Part shown: piece by piece, positions 12,256 through 25,885 of the stretch
Layout: every line of letters starts with the position of its first letter
How positions within the stretch are numbered: position 1 is the first letter of the stretch
Source of the DNA: Polytrichum commune
Lineage: Eukaryota > Streptophyta > Polytrichopsida > Polytrichales > Polytrichaceae
Assembly: GCA_950295325.1 (NCBI GenBank)
Contig: OX485809.1
Coordinates: 10,416,001-10,480,000 of the forward strand
Direction: 5' to 3'
Length of the DNA stretch: 64,000 nucleotides
Translations under genes and position numbers: made by a program
Notes under the pieces: generated by a model
Database searches by the model: none
Told to the model about the DNA's origin: nothing
What the model saw: the letters and a program-made list of their open reading frames with translations, nothing else

Positions 12256-13996
12256 TTATGCCCTGTACTCCTTGCACCTACTGCCCGCCGTTCGTGTCGG
12301 GAAGCTCTCGCCATTTAACGTCACCAATTGCATAGAATTGTTGCGAAACACCTCCCGAACAAGATAAGGCCCCAACCAACATGCATCAAACTTACCCGGG
12401 AAGTCAAGCTTCCGAGCATCCTAAATCATCACCATCATACCTGGCCTTAAGGCTCTTTTCTTGTGTCGTTTGTCGAAGGTGGTTTTTCTTCGGCGTTGAA
12501 TGGCCTCGATATGTTGAGCCGCTCTTCTTCTCCTTTCGTCCAGCTCCTCCAATGTGGTTAGTCTATTCCTCAATGATTGGTTATCCGTGAGACGTGATTG
12601 CACCGCCACTCGCAAAGACTCGACTTCAAATTCAATGGGTAGTGTAGCCTCTAACCCATACACCAAGGAGAATGGAGTTGCTTGTGTCGTCACCTTGAAA
12701 GTTGTTCGATAAGCCCACAATGCCGCTGTTAACTTGACGTCCCAATCCCTCTTCGAATCTAACACTGTCTTGCGAAGGATGTTCACCAAGGCCCCGTTAA
12801 CACGCTCCATTTGACCATTGGTCTGCGGATGATAGGGTGTTGTCTTTCTATGGTCAATCTGAAATCTAGTTGTCAAGTCTTGAAACATCTCATTCAAGAA
12901 GTGGATGCCTCGGTCGCTAACCAGAATCTTGGGGCACCCGAATCTTGAGATGATGTTTTCACACATGAATGTGGCGGCATAGGCAGCCGTATTCGTCTTC
13001 ACAACCTTTGTTTCCGCCCGCTTAGTCAAGTACTCGGTGGCAACTACAATGTAAGCCATACCTTTAGACGAATGGGGGTGAACCTCGCCAACATAATCAA
13101 TCCCCCATTTCTCAAAAGGGACTAAAGGTAAGGATATATGAAGAGGTATTTTCATGCGGAGGTCATTCATCGCATACCTCTGACAAGCATCGCATTTCCT
13201 AACATATTCCTTAGCATCCTTGAACAAATCCGGCCAAAAGTAGCCTATTCTAAGTACATTTTGTCCCGTGAGCAAATCTGAGAAATGACCACCACATGCA
13301 CTATCATGGCAAGCTGCCAATATCGAGGGGGCCTCGACCTCCGACACAAATCGTCGTAAGATCCCATCCATCCCTCTCCTGAATAATCTATGGCCTATGA
13401 CTGTGTAATGCCGACTATTCACTCTAACATTTCTCCTCTCTTCCTTCGTCCTATCCCCAGTTAATTGTTGGGTGGTAAGAAACTCTACAATGCCCGAGTA
13501 CCAATCCGCCCTAGCTATGACTAAGAAAAGGTTATCATCCCTCAAATTGTCGTCCACCAGACTGTCGCCCGCCTTATCAGACAACCTTGATAAATGATCG
13601 GCTTGTAGGTGCATCCGACCAGGTTTATATTTAACTGTGTAGTCGAACTCCTCCAAAAGTAATACCCATCTAGCCAACCTACCACTCAGCTCCGCCTTGT
13701 TGACCAAGAACTTGATCGCCATGTGATCGACAAAGAAAACTAATGGATTACACATAAGGTAATGGCGAAATTTCTTGACCAAGAAGACCATGGCTAAACA
13801 CTCCCTCTCCATGGTAGAATAATTTATCTCTGCCAGTGTCAATTGTCGACTCGTATAAGCTATAGGTTGATCCTTCTTTTTTTCTCCCGTCGCCTGACAT
13901 AATGCACTACCTACAATTAGTGAGCTAGCATCACAAAACACATGAGAAGGTTTTTCCCAGTTTTGTGGCACCAACACCGGATAGGATAGAATCGAT
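12256..13996 (-). pseudogene. Ty3/gypsy retrotransposon pol fragment: RNase H plus integrase, with in-frame stop
   Basis: Read on the minus strand from 13996. RNase H comes first (VFCDASS, YSTMERECLA, VDHMAIKFL, HLQADHLSRL), then the integrase HHCC zinc finger (HDSACGGHF, CDACQRY), then the integrase core with its three acidic residues (WGIDYVGEVH, ILVSDRGIHF, YHPQTNGQMERVNG). A TAG at 12423-12421 interrupts the frame, but it continues in phase with DARKLDFPGKF and the GPYLVREVF motif (GPY/F domain) to a TAA at 12258-12256. Reverse transcriptase, protease and gag are absent: homology stops abruptly near 13996, just after YPVLVP. So this is a 5'-truncated, inactive copy of a plant gypsy element, with all catalytic residues of the remaining domains still visible. 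Confidence 0.9.
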
Positions 13997-14318
13997 ACAT
14001 AAAGCCTTTGGGTGCCTAACTAGGTGTAAACCGAACGTGAACCAAAGGAAGTGACCATGCACCAAAAAGTGGATGTGCAAATTATCTTGTAATATATGTC
14101 CAAAAAGGGAAGTTTTGGAAATATCCTCCATGTTTGACCTTATGCCTTTTCTCTTCCTTTCTTTCCTCATAACTATGGAAACGTTTGGCAATTTTTTTGC
14201 AAAAACATCAAAAATTCATAATATCAAATATGCATTTCCTTGTCATGGTCCCCTAACATTTGCAACGAGAGAACCGTTTTTGCCTCTCCCACTGCAAAAC
14301 CCGTTGGACCATAACAAT

Positions 14319-14797
14319 GGATAATGTAGGCTTTAAAATAGGCCTTTTGAAGACCTCAAGTTCCATGGTCACTCTTACATATTTTTCTTGATATGAACTG
14401 AAGTGGTTGTAGGATGAGTTCAACAACCAATCACATATTTTAGAAGAGCAAGGGACAACTTCATGGTCCATGATATAAACAACACCCTTAATGTTGGTCA
14501 AGTGTTGGTAACTATCCACTTGCTCCTGTTATAATGATGTTATTCTTCTGGAAGGAACATGACATTGGATAATGTAGGCCTAAAAATAGGCATTTTGGGA
14601 ATCCTAAATTTCATGGTCACTCTTACATTTTTGTTTCTTGATGTAAACTGAAATGGTCCAGGGATGAGTTCAACGGCCAAGTACATATTTTAGAGGAACA
14701 AGGGACAACTTCATGGTCCATGACATAAACAACCCCTCAATGTTGGTCAATTGTTGGTAACTATCCACTCACTCCTGTTATAATGATGTTATTCTTC
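14319..14797. repeat. Tandem duplication, two units of about 230 bp
   Basis: Unit 1 (14319-14548) and unit 2 (14567-14797) both start GGATAATGTAGG, share GGTCACTCTTACAT, GGGACAACTTCATGGTCCAT and GTTGGTAACTATCCACT, and end ATAATGATGTTATTCTTC. They differ at scattered bases and small indels, so the duplication is not recent. No coding function is seen. Confidence 0.85.
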
Positions 14798-15005
14798 AAT
14801 GAGGCTTGGAAACAATTCTTAACCAGTAGTTGGCGTGTCTCAGTTTCACCCCATTAATTAATTGTGTCATGGCCCCAAGCACAAAGATGAAATAGCAGCT
14901 GAATCACTCATCATTGTAGAAGAATCTATGGAATATGCCTCAATTTAGTAAAGAAAAGCCAAAAGATCACAACATGTAACTGGCTGGACTTCGAAACACA
15001 ATTAT

Positions 15006-15596
15006 GTGACTTGTAGCCACAATGGCCATAATTTTGGTACAATTTTGTTATATGATAAGAATATGATGTGTTCGTCAATGACGATAGATCATCTCAGTGG
15101 ATTAGAGTTTATAGCGGCAACATTTAATGAAGGACATAGAAAAGCTATTCATGTGATAATTCTTTATCTATCTCATGTGACTTCGATTCTTTCTTTTATA
15201 AGTTGTTTAGATAAATTACTTTGTAAAATACCATTAGCATGTCCAACTGTTATTCTTGGTGATTTCAATATAGATTTTAATAAAGAAGTAGACAAACACA
15301 AAGATTTACAAGTACTTCATGTATGTATATCCAAATATCATTTAAAACAACATCTGTCAATATCTACTACAAAATCAAATTCATTAATAGATCACATTTG
15401 GTCAAATATTCCAGGTCATGAAACACTTTTTGGCGTCACTGATGCATACTGGCCAGACTATCACAAACCAATTTATTGTGCATTTAAGCTTCCAAATACT
15501 ATGCCTTATTATTGTTACAACAAACCAAAAAAAATTAAATTAAATGATAAACTAGTAAAAATCATCTTTAATTCAAAAACAATTCAACCAAGTTAA
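15006..15596 (+). pseudogene. Endonuclease/exonuclease/phosphatase-type remnant, possibly from a Helentron
   Basis: A 196-residue frame contains CPTVILGDFNIDF (the conserved GDFN motif with catalytic Asp and Asn), then NSLIDHIWSNIPGHE, then YWPDYHKPIYCAFKLP, which resembles the C-terminal SDHKPI motif with one extra residue. Motif order and spacing fit the endonuclease domain fused to the C-terminus of the replicase-helicase in Helentron-type rolling-circle transposons; a non-LTR retrotransposon endonuclease is the alternative. The nominal start is not ATG and the N-terminal catalytic block is missing. No helicase or Rep frame is found upstream. Codon use is very AT-rich. Confidence 0.5.
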
Positions 15597-18347
15597 AATT
15601 CTTGAATGAGTTACATATATATTTGTAAGTTCATGCACTTCGAATTTTCAAAATCACATTTAAGTAAGTGATCATATATGATTATTCAAAATATAGGCCG
15701 GTACATTTTTGAATTTATATTTGTCCATGAGTTTACATATCATTTTATTCGTCAAGAATCCAAAACACTTCTAGGTCACCTTCAAAAGATGAGAAGATAT
15801 TGTCTTCAAGGAAAGGTAACAATAAAATAAAGCTTCAACTGGACGCATATATAAAATGAACATATTTGTTTAAATGTATCATATATACATGATATGCATA
15901 ATACAAAAATATGGTATTGTGCGATCTGATTCAAATATAAGAACAATTGTATATTCAATTACATCGGCAATGTGCACAATTATTCCCACATAAATCAAGA
16001 CATAACAAAAACCACCCAGCGTTGTGTACACAAAGTTTGTATTCTCTATTCAAAAGGTGACATAGGAATGAATGAAGTATAGCAAGCCTTAAAAGTCAAG
16101 GCCAAAAATACATTTATATTTGGTGAATTATTAGAAACATAAGAAATATAAATATAATATTTATAATCATATAAATTTTTAATGAGAATATTATTTATTA
16201 TATACACAAAATGAATGTTTTACATTTCTTATACATGTTCAACTTTCTGAAAATAATTGTAATCCACGATGACAAACCCCATATGTACGTCCACTCAGTC
16301 CAAATGTTTTTCTCTCAACTCTTTTGTAATTTTAATCGAACAATTCCATATGCCCCGTGCTTGTATTATAATTTTCATGGTAGAGTCATCCTAAAAATAG
16401 TGCAGTGGAATTATTTGTATGGCCATGTAGTGTAAGCAAACACGGTTGACAATGTGTGCAAAATGTATTCCAACATAAGAAAGGATAGAGCCTCCCGGTT
16501 TTACCGTTTTCTTGTTTTGATTGCCATTCGGACACGTCAAATCGGTGGCTTCCTCTCCAATCCACTTCACACTAGTAAGGAACGGACATGTAGGGAGGAG
16601 GGGACGAGCCTAAATGCTGAGTTGCTAATGCAAGGATTGAAATCGGGAACTAGATCCAGGAGTTTCCGAATTCAAGGCTCTCTTGTTTGGGGTGTAATCT
16701 AGAACTAGGTTCACATGGGTAGTTGTATGACTACATGCTAGATATGTTCTATTAGTTTTGGAGATCAGCCTGGAATTATTTGGAGTAAGGATGAATGTGG
16801 TGGAGCAGCAGCAGCAAGGGTGGATCATCGGGTTGCAAGGATACTTGTAAGGATGATTTCTTCACCATGTAATTGAATCAAGCACTACTACTATGATGTG
16901 AAACGTCCTTCGTTGGCACTTGTGATGATGATGATGATGATGATGATCTTAATCATAAAAATATCAATATGCTTTCGTTGAATTCTGATGTTAGGCCCCC
17001 AGTGACGAGAAGTGATGCACAAGAATGTTCCAAGGTTTTTGTAAACATGCATCGATGATGGTTATAGGGGTTAGGGGGTCTTGGTTCATTTAAATAACCA
17101 TGTTAATGGATTTTGTAGTATTAGAGCTCAAGAGAATGTTGAACATGCAAAGATAGAACTAACTACAAGATATTATTCAATGTGACCAGGCTTTTTAGAC
17201 CAAAGCACTATCATGTAGATGAATTGAATAGAGGGACATTTACCGTGCATTTACTGAGCAATGGCTGAGGAGCAATGACCTTGTTAATCAATGCAATGCG
17301 GAATTATTAGAATTCGTGGAGATGTTATCTTCAATTTGTGAACACTAAGGTATGCATGAAGCTTGGATTTATTGTGGCAATGACCGGGAGGTCATGATTA
17401 ATTGGCCAACTCTAATGTCGCTATGGCAAGCCTACTCGTGATCCCAACTAACAGTCATTTGTGAGTGTGATTTTTCGAAGCAAAATTGGGTTAAGAGCGA
17501 AAGGAAAACTAAACTCAACCTTGACACACTAGATGCTTTAATGAGGATTAGTCTAAATGGGTTTGGAGTTGAATTCATGAATTGGAATGGCATTTTTGAA
17601 TCTTGGGAAACCATCACAAGAACCAACAAGCGTAGGACATTGTCACTACAAGAAGTGGAGTCAGATGGTTGATTCTTAATTCTTCACATTGTACTGAAAG
17701 CATGTACCATATAATTCATGCACAAGTTCAACATGAGTTTTGTGTTTCATTTCTATATTCTTGGATTGACGTCTTGGATTTGAACGAGCCCTTCAACTGA
17801 TGGGCTGAAATTTGAGAGCCCTTCAAAATGAGACTCAAATGAGGGCTTCAATCTCAAGAATACCTTGCCGCACGGCCCTTTTCCAACTTCTTGTTGCACA
17901 TCTATCTACCAGGTCACAAAAATTGGAGAAGACATAAATTCAAATTGCAAGAATGTGTGGTTATAAGAAAAAGATTACACTTCCCACGACTGTGCTCATA
18001 ACTAACCTGGCTAAGAAAATAGCCTCTCTACAGCTACTCATTGTGGATGAAGACTAAATAAAAGATGAACTGAAAACAGTTACCACAATCCAAGTGAGAC
18101 CTACACTAGAACAAAATGCTACAGACAATTCTTCACTGCATCAGAAGTCCATGTTGAATGAAGCCTGATTCCCCAGTAGACCAACAACAGGCCAGGACAA
18201 GATTTGAGGTAGATATGTACGAAACTACAAAAGTATGCTGGACTCATGCTAGACTGCCTCTAGCTCCCTATCTGCATTATGGACCTTGTACACGTGACTT
18301 CCGGATGGAGGCTACCTATCATCCAAAATTGAAACTGACTGGTATCC
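15597..18347. other. Intergenic, no gene recognised
   Basis: AT-rich. The short frames at 16.2-16.8, 17.4 and 18.16 kb show no family resemblance. A TGA/ATG trinucleotide microsatellite is at about 16924-16947. The last few hundred bases before 18348 should contain the 3'UTR and poly(A) site of the minus-strand clathrin light chain gene. Confidence 0.5.
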
Positions 18348-20442
18348 TCAAGCAGTAGCAATGGGCTCTGCTTGTGGGGGTTGTTCAGGGGTAGCAGGAG
18401 CCTCAGGACCTGCAGGAGGAGCTGCTACTGCTTCTGCAGGCTTCTCACCTTCTGCAACAGCCTCATTCTCTTTTCCCTTTTCACCACCTTCTGGAGTTGC
18501 TTTAGCCTCTGGTTTGGGTGGTGGGGGAGGGGGAGGGATCATATGTGCAGGAGGATTGTGCTTGAGCTTAAGAAGAACCTGGCGCATCCTTCCCATGTCA
18601 GTAGGCTTCCCAGGTTTGGGACCTGGGAGGGCCACAAAAGTAGACTTCTTCTCTTTCTTCTCCTTTAATTGACGGCTCTTAGGCTCTAGAGATGCTGGCA
18701 ACTCCTTGGGAACAAGCTCAGTCACAGCCTTCCAGTAGGCCTTGTCAGCAGTTTTGTGGAAGTGTTCTTGATCAGCCATGAACACCTGTTCAATCAGTAG
18801 GACATAGTATTTACTTTTCAGATATAAAATATAAGAAAGCCACCATGGTCGTAAAGATGGCAGGTTCGAGCACAACATCCAATGGTATATTGACATTGAG
18901 CAGAAGGTATTTGATGATCTATGAAACTAGAAAGTATGTAATGCCAATATCAAAATGGCATTGGCAGCTACACCCTTTACTTCTATTACGTAGGTTGATA
19001 GCAGGTTGGGAAGATTTTACCCAATTATTAATTTAGTTCAAAAAGGAGGCTTAGGCTGTCCATAAAAACAAAAATTAGGAAACTTTGTAAATGTATATTT
19101 ATTCATTTAGGCACATAGCATATCACATACAAACCCATGTACCGTCACTTAATTTTCATTCATTCATGACTTTAGACTGAGCTTCCCAACACACCACATT
19201 TCCTAAAATTTAGGTATTTTGATGATTATTTTTTATATTCATTTGGACCATTTAGCCCAATAATTTCCAAAAAAAATAGGCTTAATTATTTTGGATTAAT
19301 TTCCGCCCAACCTGCTATCAGCCTACGTTAGTGTAGATTACCATTGGGGTTCCGTAGTGCTAAAACTTTGAACAATGAGTGGAGAAAGATATGTTCCACA
19401 TGCAATTAATGAAAGAACACTTACCCTCTCCTTGTCACGGTTGTTTTTCATTTGTGCATCCCGGTTTGTGACACGCTTAGCCTTATGGTTATCCTTGTAG
19501 TCATCAGCATCATCAATGATCTGCTGGAGCTGCTCTCTCTCAATTCGCTCCTTCTCTTGAAGGCGCATAGCATTTTGCCTGGAATACAGCAACAAAACAG
19601 ACATAAACCTCCAAGTAACAGAAGCCTAGAACTGTAATCAGGCAATAAGCTTCCAATGACCCAAACACATGACAAACATCTATAACATTAACATCCAAAA
19701 CATAATAGACATAACCATCCAAAACATGCACGAAATTTACAACCCTCTAATAGACATGATCAAACCCCCACTATGATCAACATCAAAAAGTGAGAAACCA
19801 TGTTTACAATGAGGGAAACCATAGACTCAATTAGGGCACAAAATGCTCATTAATAACTCGGTGATTACGAGGCCAACCATGTATTGGTACTTCTCAGAAG
19901 ACCGGTCATAGTACCTACCTCTTCCATTCACGGAGAAGTTGGCCTTCCTCCTGCATCTCTTCAGGTGGGGGCAGGACAGCACCACCACTCTCGCCAGCAA
20001 ACAGACCCTCATCCAATTCCGGATTGAGGCCTCCTCCGTTCAGATTGGAAGAGTACTCTGGTACAGTATATTCAGGGGCGGAATAATCCCTCTGAGAAAA
20101 GTCCGAAGGAGACTCTGACCCAAAATTCATGTACGATGGAGGCATACCAGGGGCCTGACTGCCAATCTCTTCATTTTCGTAGATCGGAGCAGGATGCTCA
20201 TATCCATTTGATGCACCCTTGAAGTCATCAAATCCTTCCTTGTTGTCATCTACGCCAAAATGGTCTGGCGTGAAATCGTCTGGAGCCCGAAATGAACTAT
20301 CAAATCGGGCAGAATCAATCCGAGAGCTGTCAAATCTGGCGGAGTCCATCCGCGGGTCAAAACTGTTGTACTCATTGCCAAATGGGCGAAGAGAAGCATC
20401 CCCAAGATCCTCACCTCCGCCAGAGTACCCTTCATAGGCCAT
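18348..20442 (-). CDS. Clathrin light chain
   Basis: Three coding exons: 20442-19919, 19578-19425 and 18785-18348, joined by GT-AG introns (donors GTAGGT and GTAAGT), giving 371 residues; phases agree at both joins. The ATG at 20442 (MAYEGYSGG) is the first; upstream in-frame codons to 20451 contain no ATG. The N-terminal half is acidic, with three near-repeats of DSARFDSS-type sequence at residues 30-50. The centre (about residues 160-260) is the light-chain domain: an alpha-helical, Glu/Arg-rich segment (EKERIEREQLQQIIDDADD) that binds the heavy chain hub, then NRDKERVFMADQEHFH and YWKAVTELVPKELPA, typical of plant light chains. The C-terminal tail is Pro/Ala/Glu-rich with a run of eight prolines broken from PKPEAKATPEGG. 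Role: regulatory subunit of the clathrin coat in endocytosis and Golgi trafficking. Confidence 0.93.
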
Positions 20443-21840
20443 GATTACCACGCCTTACTTGAATATAAGTATACTCCTGGAATTCATTGTAAACAACCAA
20501 TAGTGAGTACACCCATCTCCATAAAAATTCACCAAATAGTACCTACATCATGCAAATATTCAAGCGAGTATTAAAAAAACAAATTGCTGCACTACATTTG
20601 ACTTCACTTAATTTCAGACTTCTCTAGCTGCATCCAGTTTCACCATACCTTAAAAAGTGTTCAGAGGATTTAATAAATGCGTAATCACATCTTAAGAGTA
20701 AGAAAAAACAGTACCAACGAAGTACTATGTTAATCCCCTGGTTGATCCCCCAGCCAACGTGAAATGCACTGTGCGTCTGCCGAGCGCACTGGACAGTTAG
20801 GTCGTCAGGAATTACACTCAGAAAACCCATAGATATAATCGCAACCACTATGATCACTTGAACGATTGTTCCCTCTAGAACAGGGTGTGATCTCAATTCG
20901 TTTCTGCAATGCAAAGAACGAAAGCACCCTCCTACAAAGATGACATCTCATTCGTGAAAGAGGGTGAACCAATGACGCTCGTTTCAAAGGAGCTATGAAA
21001 GGTAGTTGACAATTGTATCATCCTCTAAACCTAGATCTACTATTTTCTTGAGGCATTTCCCCACTGCAATTTTCAAGCGCATATGCATCTTGAAAACAGC
21101 GATCTCGGCCAGTCGGACAAGGGGATGAACGCAGAAGGCGGATGGATATATCGGCCAACAAAGTCCATTAGAACAGCGCACTTAAGATGACACTTAGGAG
21201 AGAAATGGTAATACAGACCACGGCCGATCGAAAATGTAAGGTAAATGCTAAGGAAAATCTCCGTGGTTGTGACCTTACAGAGTAAGACCTATATAGCAAG
21301 AATGCCTACAGTAATAGCAAGCTCACAGGTGAGAGTAAATGATCGGACCATGAAACATTCCAGATTCCACAACCAACGCTAAACCCTACCTTGCAACCAC
21401 AGATACCAAAAGAGTGCCAGTCTAAGCAAGTGTCCGCCACTTAGCATAAAAATATCGGTGAAGATCACAATAGACAGGCTCAAACGAGCTTCAGAAAGAT
21501 CGTGAAGCACCGCAAAATGGCAGAAAGCAAGATGCAGCGGTGAAACTCGCACCAGAAGATGAAACCCTCGTTTCTGAGAGCAGCGTCTACAGAATGGCAA
21601 CCGCGCCAAGTAAGGTATCTATAGAAAGAGGAAATCAGTGCGGATCGAGTTAGGAATGTCTTACCTCAGACGGCAACCGCGATGTGGCGAGCGCTCCCGA
21701 TGCAATGCAAGTGCGGAGCCGAGCAGCGTCGTAGGAGGGAGTCGAGTTCCTGCGTGGTAATGATAGACAGCCAAGCCCCATTATTTTCCTCCCACTGTGT
21801 ATGACGCGCGTCTGCGTCTGCGTCTGCGGCGCAGTCAAGT
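20443..21840 (-). promoter_or_regulatory. 5' leader and 5'UTR intron of the clathrin light chain gene
   Basis: A probable leader exon on the minus strand ends at 21665 with a consensus donor (GAG then GTAAGA); a matching acceptor (TTCCAG) precedes 20476, only 34 bases before the start codon. This predicts a 5'UTR intron of about 1.2 kb. Leader sequence near 21800-21840 contains a GACGCA hexamer repeat and is GC-rich, as expected near a housekeeping promoter. Splice sites are read from sequence only; the transcription start is not determined. Open frames here are shadows. Confidence 0.55.
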
Positions 21841-24800
21841 GGGCCTCCGCTATGGAGGAGGCGTCAGTCGCGTCAACTCTTTCATGCTCTTGGCGTCATT
21901 ATTATTTCGTGCCTCTGGACGTTGGAGGTCATGCGGTCCTTTACGCACTTTGCTTGAATAAATTAGAGTTGTTTTCATGCCACGTCAACTTTTCAAATGT
22001 TTGGGACAATCACTTCGTGACAGGTGGCACCTTTATTCAAGAGCACAACACTACTTTGCCAGGATTGATAAGGTACTCCGGTGATGCATTCCGTTATTTC
22101 ACACAAATGTGCTACTGGGCATTCTCGTGCAATAAGTACACTAAATAGGTGGAATTAATGTAGGTCCAAGATCAACATAAGTTAAACCATTTTAGTTTTA
22201 TCCCAAATGAAGTGTATCTCATTTGCACCAAAGAGGAAGATAAGTTTAACTAAGTCAAGAAAAACTTGGTTTGGCTTCAAATTTAGCACCAAAAAAATCA
22301 TAGTCGCCTTTAACTACATGTGCTTATCACTAAAGAGATAACTTCGGCATTAGGATTGAATGTACATTGGTGCATTACATTGCACAACTCATTAATCTAG
22401 GCAAGTCTAATTTGATTGCTTATATCCATCGAACACATATGTTATAGTGGTGCATAGGTAGGTGTGGATTTCATAACAAGCACCAAAATTTAACATGTTG
22501 GAAAGATATTGGGCTACATGTTAAAAATTTGTTTTAAATTATAAGTTCAATAGCCAAAGTAAACTTGGAGGGGGTGTACATGATCATTTGAGAAGACATT
22601 GAATTGTCACTTTGATGTTGCATATGAGCTTCAAAAATTATAAGGATAATGTTTTAGGTCTTGATTTGGATTTGAAAGTCATCTTGTACTATTTTTGTGT
22701 TTATTATCTCAGGAGACGTGAGTGTAGAGCTTCAAATGACAACTTTAGGCCCAGTTACTTCATTATGAGTGCATTCTATGCAAGAGAATGCATTAGCCAA
22801 CTTGTATGAAATAACATATGACATCATGCCATGGAATAGGCAACTCACAACCAACTGCAATTTTCTTGCCTAACATGTGGCTTAACCCTAATCGCCTACC
22901 CATTGACCCTTGAAGGTTTCTCTAGCTAAACTTCTATCATCTTCCTTTCCAAATCCAAAACTTTAATTATTGCCATATCCAAGCCCATAATTGTTCACAA
23001 CATGTAGGTGAGGAGAACCATACAAAGTTTTAGCCGTCCAAGGAACTTTGTCTAGGATATGAAACCAATGAAACCTACATGAGAAAACCATTTTAAATAA
23101 GAATTAAAAAAAACTACGTACAACAAGGTGCTTCTTGGTTCGACCACTTGTGGTTGAAATGTTATTTTGATTTGAAGAATTGGTGTGTTCAACACCATAC
23201 TTCTATTTTATTTTTATTTTTAAAAAAACCCTACACATTTTCATACATCCCTTCAATTTTTATTGCTAGACAACAAGAAAAATGAGTAATCTAGTGATGT
23301 CATGTACCTAGATACCAAATAGGGACCACCTCCAGCCTTGCTTAGTAACTCTCTCTCTTTTCAAGACCATAAAAAAATGAAGAGCATGGGCGCTTGACTT
23401 GGACAATACAAAAGCATAAGCAAACAATGAAAAGAAGAATTGCATAGGCGAGTTGTATATGTGATGAAGCTTTACATTCTTTATTTTAGGTAGTTTAATT
23501 CACCAAAAAAACAACTATTCGTTTTTCAAATTTTCATGTTTTGTATTCTTTGCTTGTGAAAGTAAGTACTAATATGACGGAGAAATTTTACTACGATGAA
23601 AAAGTTGCGATGAGATCTTATTTTACATTTCATCAATGGTTCAAAAAAAATCTTGAATAAAGTTCGAGACTTTAAGTTTTTATATGATTGATGTGTCTAC
23701 AAATATATTCACACACACACTCGTATAAATCTTGACATGTTTTGGCACTTACAATACTAGAAAATTAACATCCCATTGTTTTTAACATTAAAAGTTTTAT
23801 GGTTCCAATTCTAGGAATCTTGCTACACATCATAGTTGCACATCTAGACCATCCATCAATGAATGCACCAATGTACTATATCTTTCCATCACATGCCAAT
23901 GGGTGAGGGTATTGAAATAGCTCATATGTTTATAACCGATGAGTCATGGTGGTGTACATATCCATAAATTGTTCAAAGATACGTAGGTGATACCATAATA
24001 ATAATAATAATAATAATAATAAATGTGCAAATTTCAATTGGGTATTGAAAGATGTGATACCAATTGGGTCGCACAATTTAAACCCTTACTCATAGCTTTA
24101 TTAATATCTAGGATAATATGCATATACTCAAGATACCTATACATCTCCCAGTAAACATGCTCCGGGTTAAAATATGAGCTCGCGACTATGATCAAGGTGA
24201 AACATCCCTCATTCACTCCAACACTACATGTTGGCATCATTTCTCTCTCCGCATATCCCATCTACTTACATAGTAAATTGCCCTCCTTGTCTACATCAAC
24301 TCGATGAATTCATTCTTTTGAGTCCAGGCATTGGAGCATAGAATGTTGAACATAATTGTAAGGTTTGAGATGCAACTCCTTCAATTATAGATCCTTAGTC
24401 CCACTTATGCCCCTTCCCACTTGACTATAGGTAAGCCTAAAAGTCGGCTCGAAAAACACGGCCTTCACACCATCGACACTATCTAGTGCCAAGCCTAGTT
24501 GGCAAATGGTGTGGCATGGTTTAAGAGCAGAGGTTTTAAGCCTCAAGCACCCACCCTCCCATCAGTACCTAGACATGAGGCAAGAATGAAGGACCTTCTA
24601 AAGTGTCGCCTCCCGCCCTTGTGATTGGTTGCTTTTAGTCTTAGCTATGAGGGCACGAGGAGCTTCATTAACAAAAACCGATGGTAAGATAGATGAGTTG
24701 TAAGGCAATTGGGGATGGGACAAAAACTATCCAACATGCCATTGCTTGGTAGATTAAAATAATGAACATGTGTGAAAGCTTCTTAACTAAAACCTACTTG

Positions 24801-25885
24801 ACAATCTCCGGAGCAAGTTCTTGTAGGTGCATTGGGTAGCCGGATGCCTCTGCTATAACCGAGGAGCTTTACTTAGTTTTTAGGAAATACTTGGTTATTT
24901 GGGAAAGTCAAGTGGGAAGGAGGCATTAAATACCTAGTGCATCAGGACACATATAATAAGAACAACTTTAAGTTTTTTTTTTTAAATGGATTGTTTTATT
25001 TCCAAAAGTTTGTTATCTAAATCCTCAAAGGACCAAGAGGTTGACTGGAAATCAAGGATGTATTATGAAGTGAGGTTTGAAGCATTGTTGGATTGGTATC
25101 ACCTTTGATATACATTGATACCACTATGGTATATATAACACCTTTGATATACACCATTGATACCACTATGGTATATAACAAGGTTTTAGGTTCCTTATTT
25201 CACCTTGTTACACACACACACACAAGCTCCTTGTATGAAAGTTTTAATTGGGATCTTGTAGAGAGGCTAGGGGAGTTGGTTCGAGATGACCCTAAAGTAC
25301 AAGATGATAGTGGAAAGGTACCCAAAATCAAATGGAGTGCTTGGCAGTTCAATTTCTAGTTGTTAAATCTTCTCTCTCTAGTCGACAGGAAAACTAGCCA
25401 AGCGGCCAAATGCCTCCTCTGTTTAAATAACCCAAAAAAACAAAGAAGAGTTGAAACATGCTTGAGAATAGGCTCGAGGATGCTTGCTTTGAACCAATGA
25501 AAGGCGATCTTTCACTAATTTGGAGTTGTAAAGTTCTATATGAAGAAAAAAATTGTGATAGCTTTGAGAGTAGAGCATGATATTTGTTTAAACCAAAAGG
25601 GAAGCAATGTTTGAAGATTTGTGAGTCTGTTAGAGTGAAGACAACCAAACCTTCAATGTAAGTCTTCCCATACATTCGATGTTGCATGCACCTTCACCTT
25701 CACCGTCCCTTTTTCTTGCAACCTTGGGTCTTTGCCCCATTGTTGCATTTCTATACCCATCTCCAAAGCTAGTTGAGATTGGAGTGCATATGTACATACT
25801 TCTCTCCGCCAGACTATTGTGGCCTCTATTTGGAACTGCCAACCATCTCATACTAGTTGCATGTTTCATGATTTAGGAGAAGTGC
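21841..25885. other. AT-rich intergenic; one repeat copy and simple repeats
   Basis: No gene recognised. About 21800-22150 likely holds the promoter of the clathrin light chain gene. A copy of the dispersed repeat described at 7775 lies at about 22560-22720. A (TAA)n microsatellite is at about 23997-24021 and a short CA run at 25211-25223. A small duplicated phrase (ACCTTTGATATACA...TGATACCACTATGGTATAT) occurs twice at 25100-25175. Confidence 0.5.

Noticed and set aside
18361-18672. Serine/glycine-rich plus-strand frame
   Set aside because: It is antisense to the proline/alanine-rich tail of the clathrin light chain.
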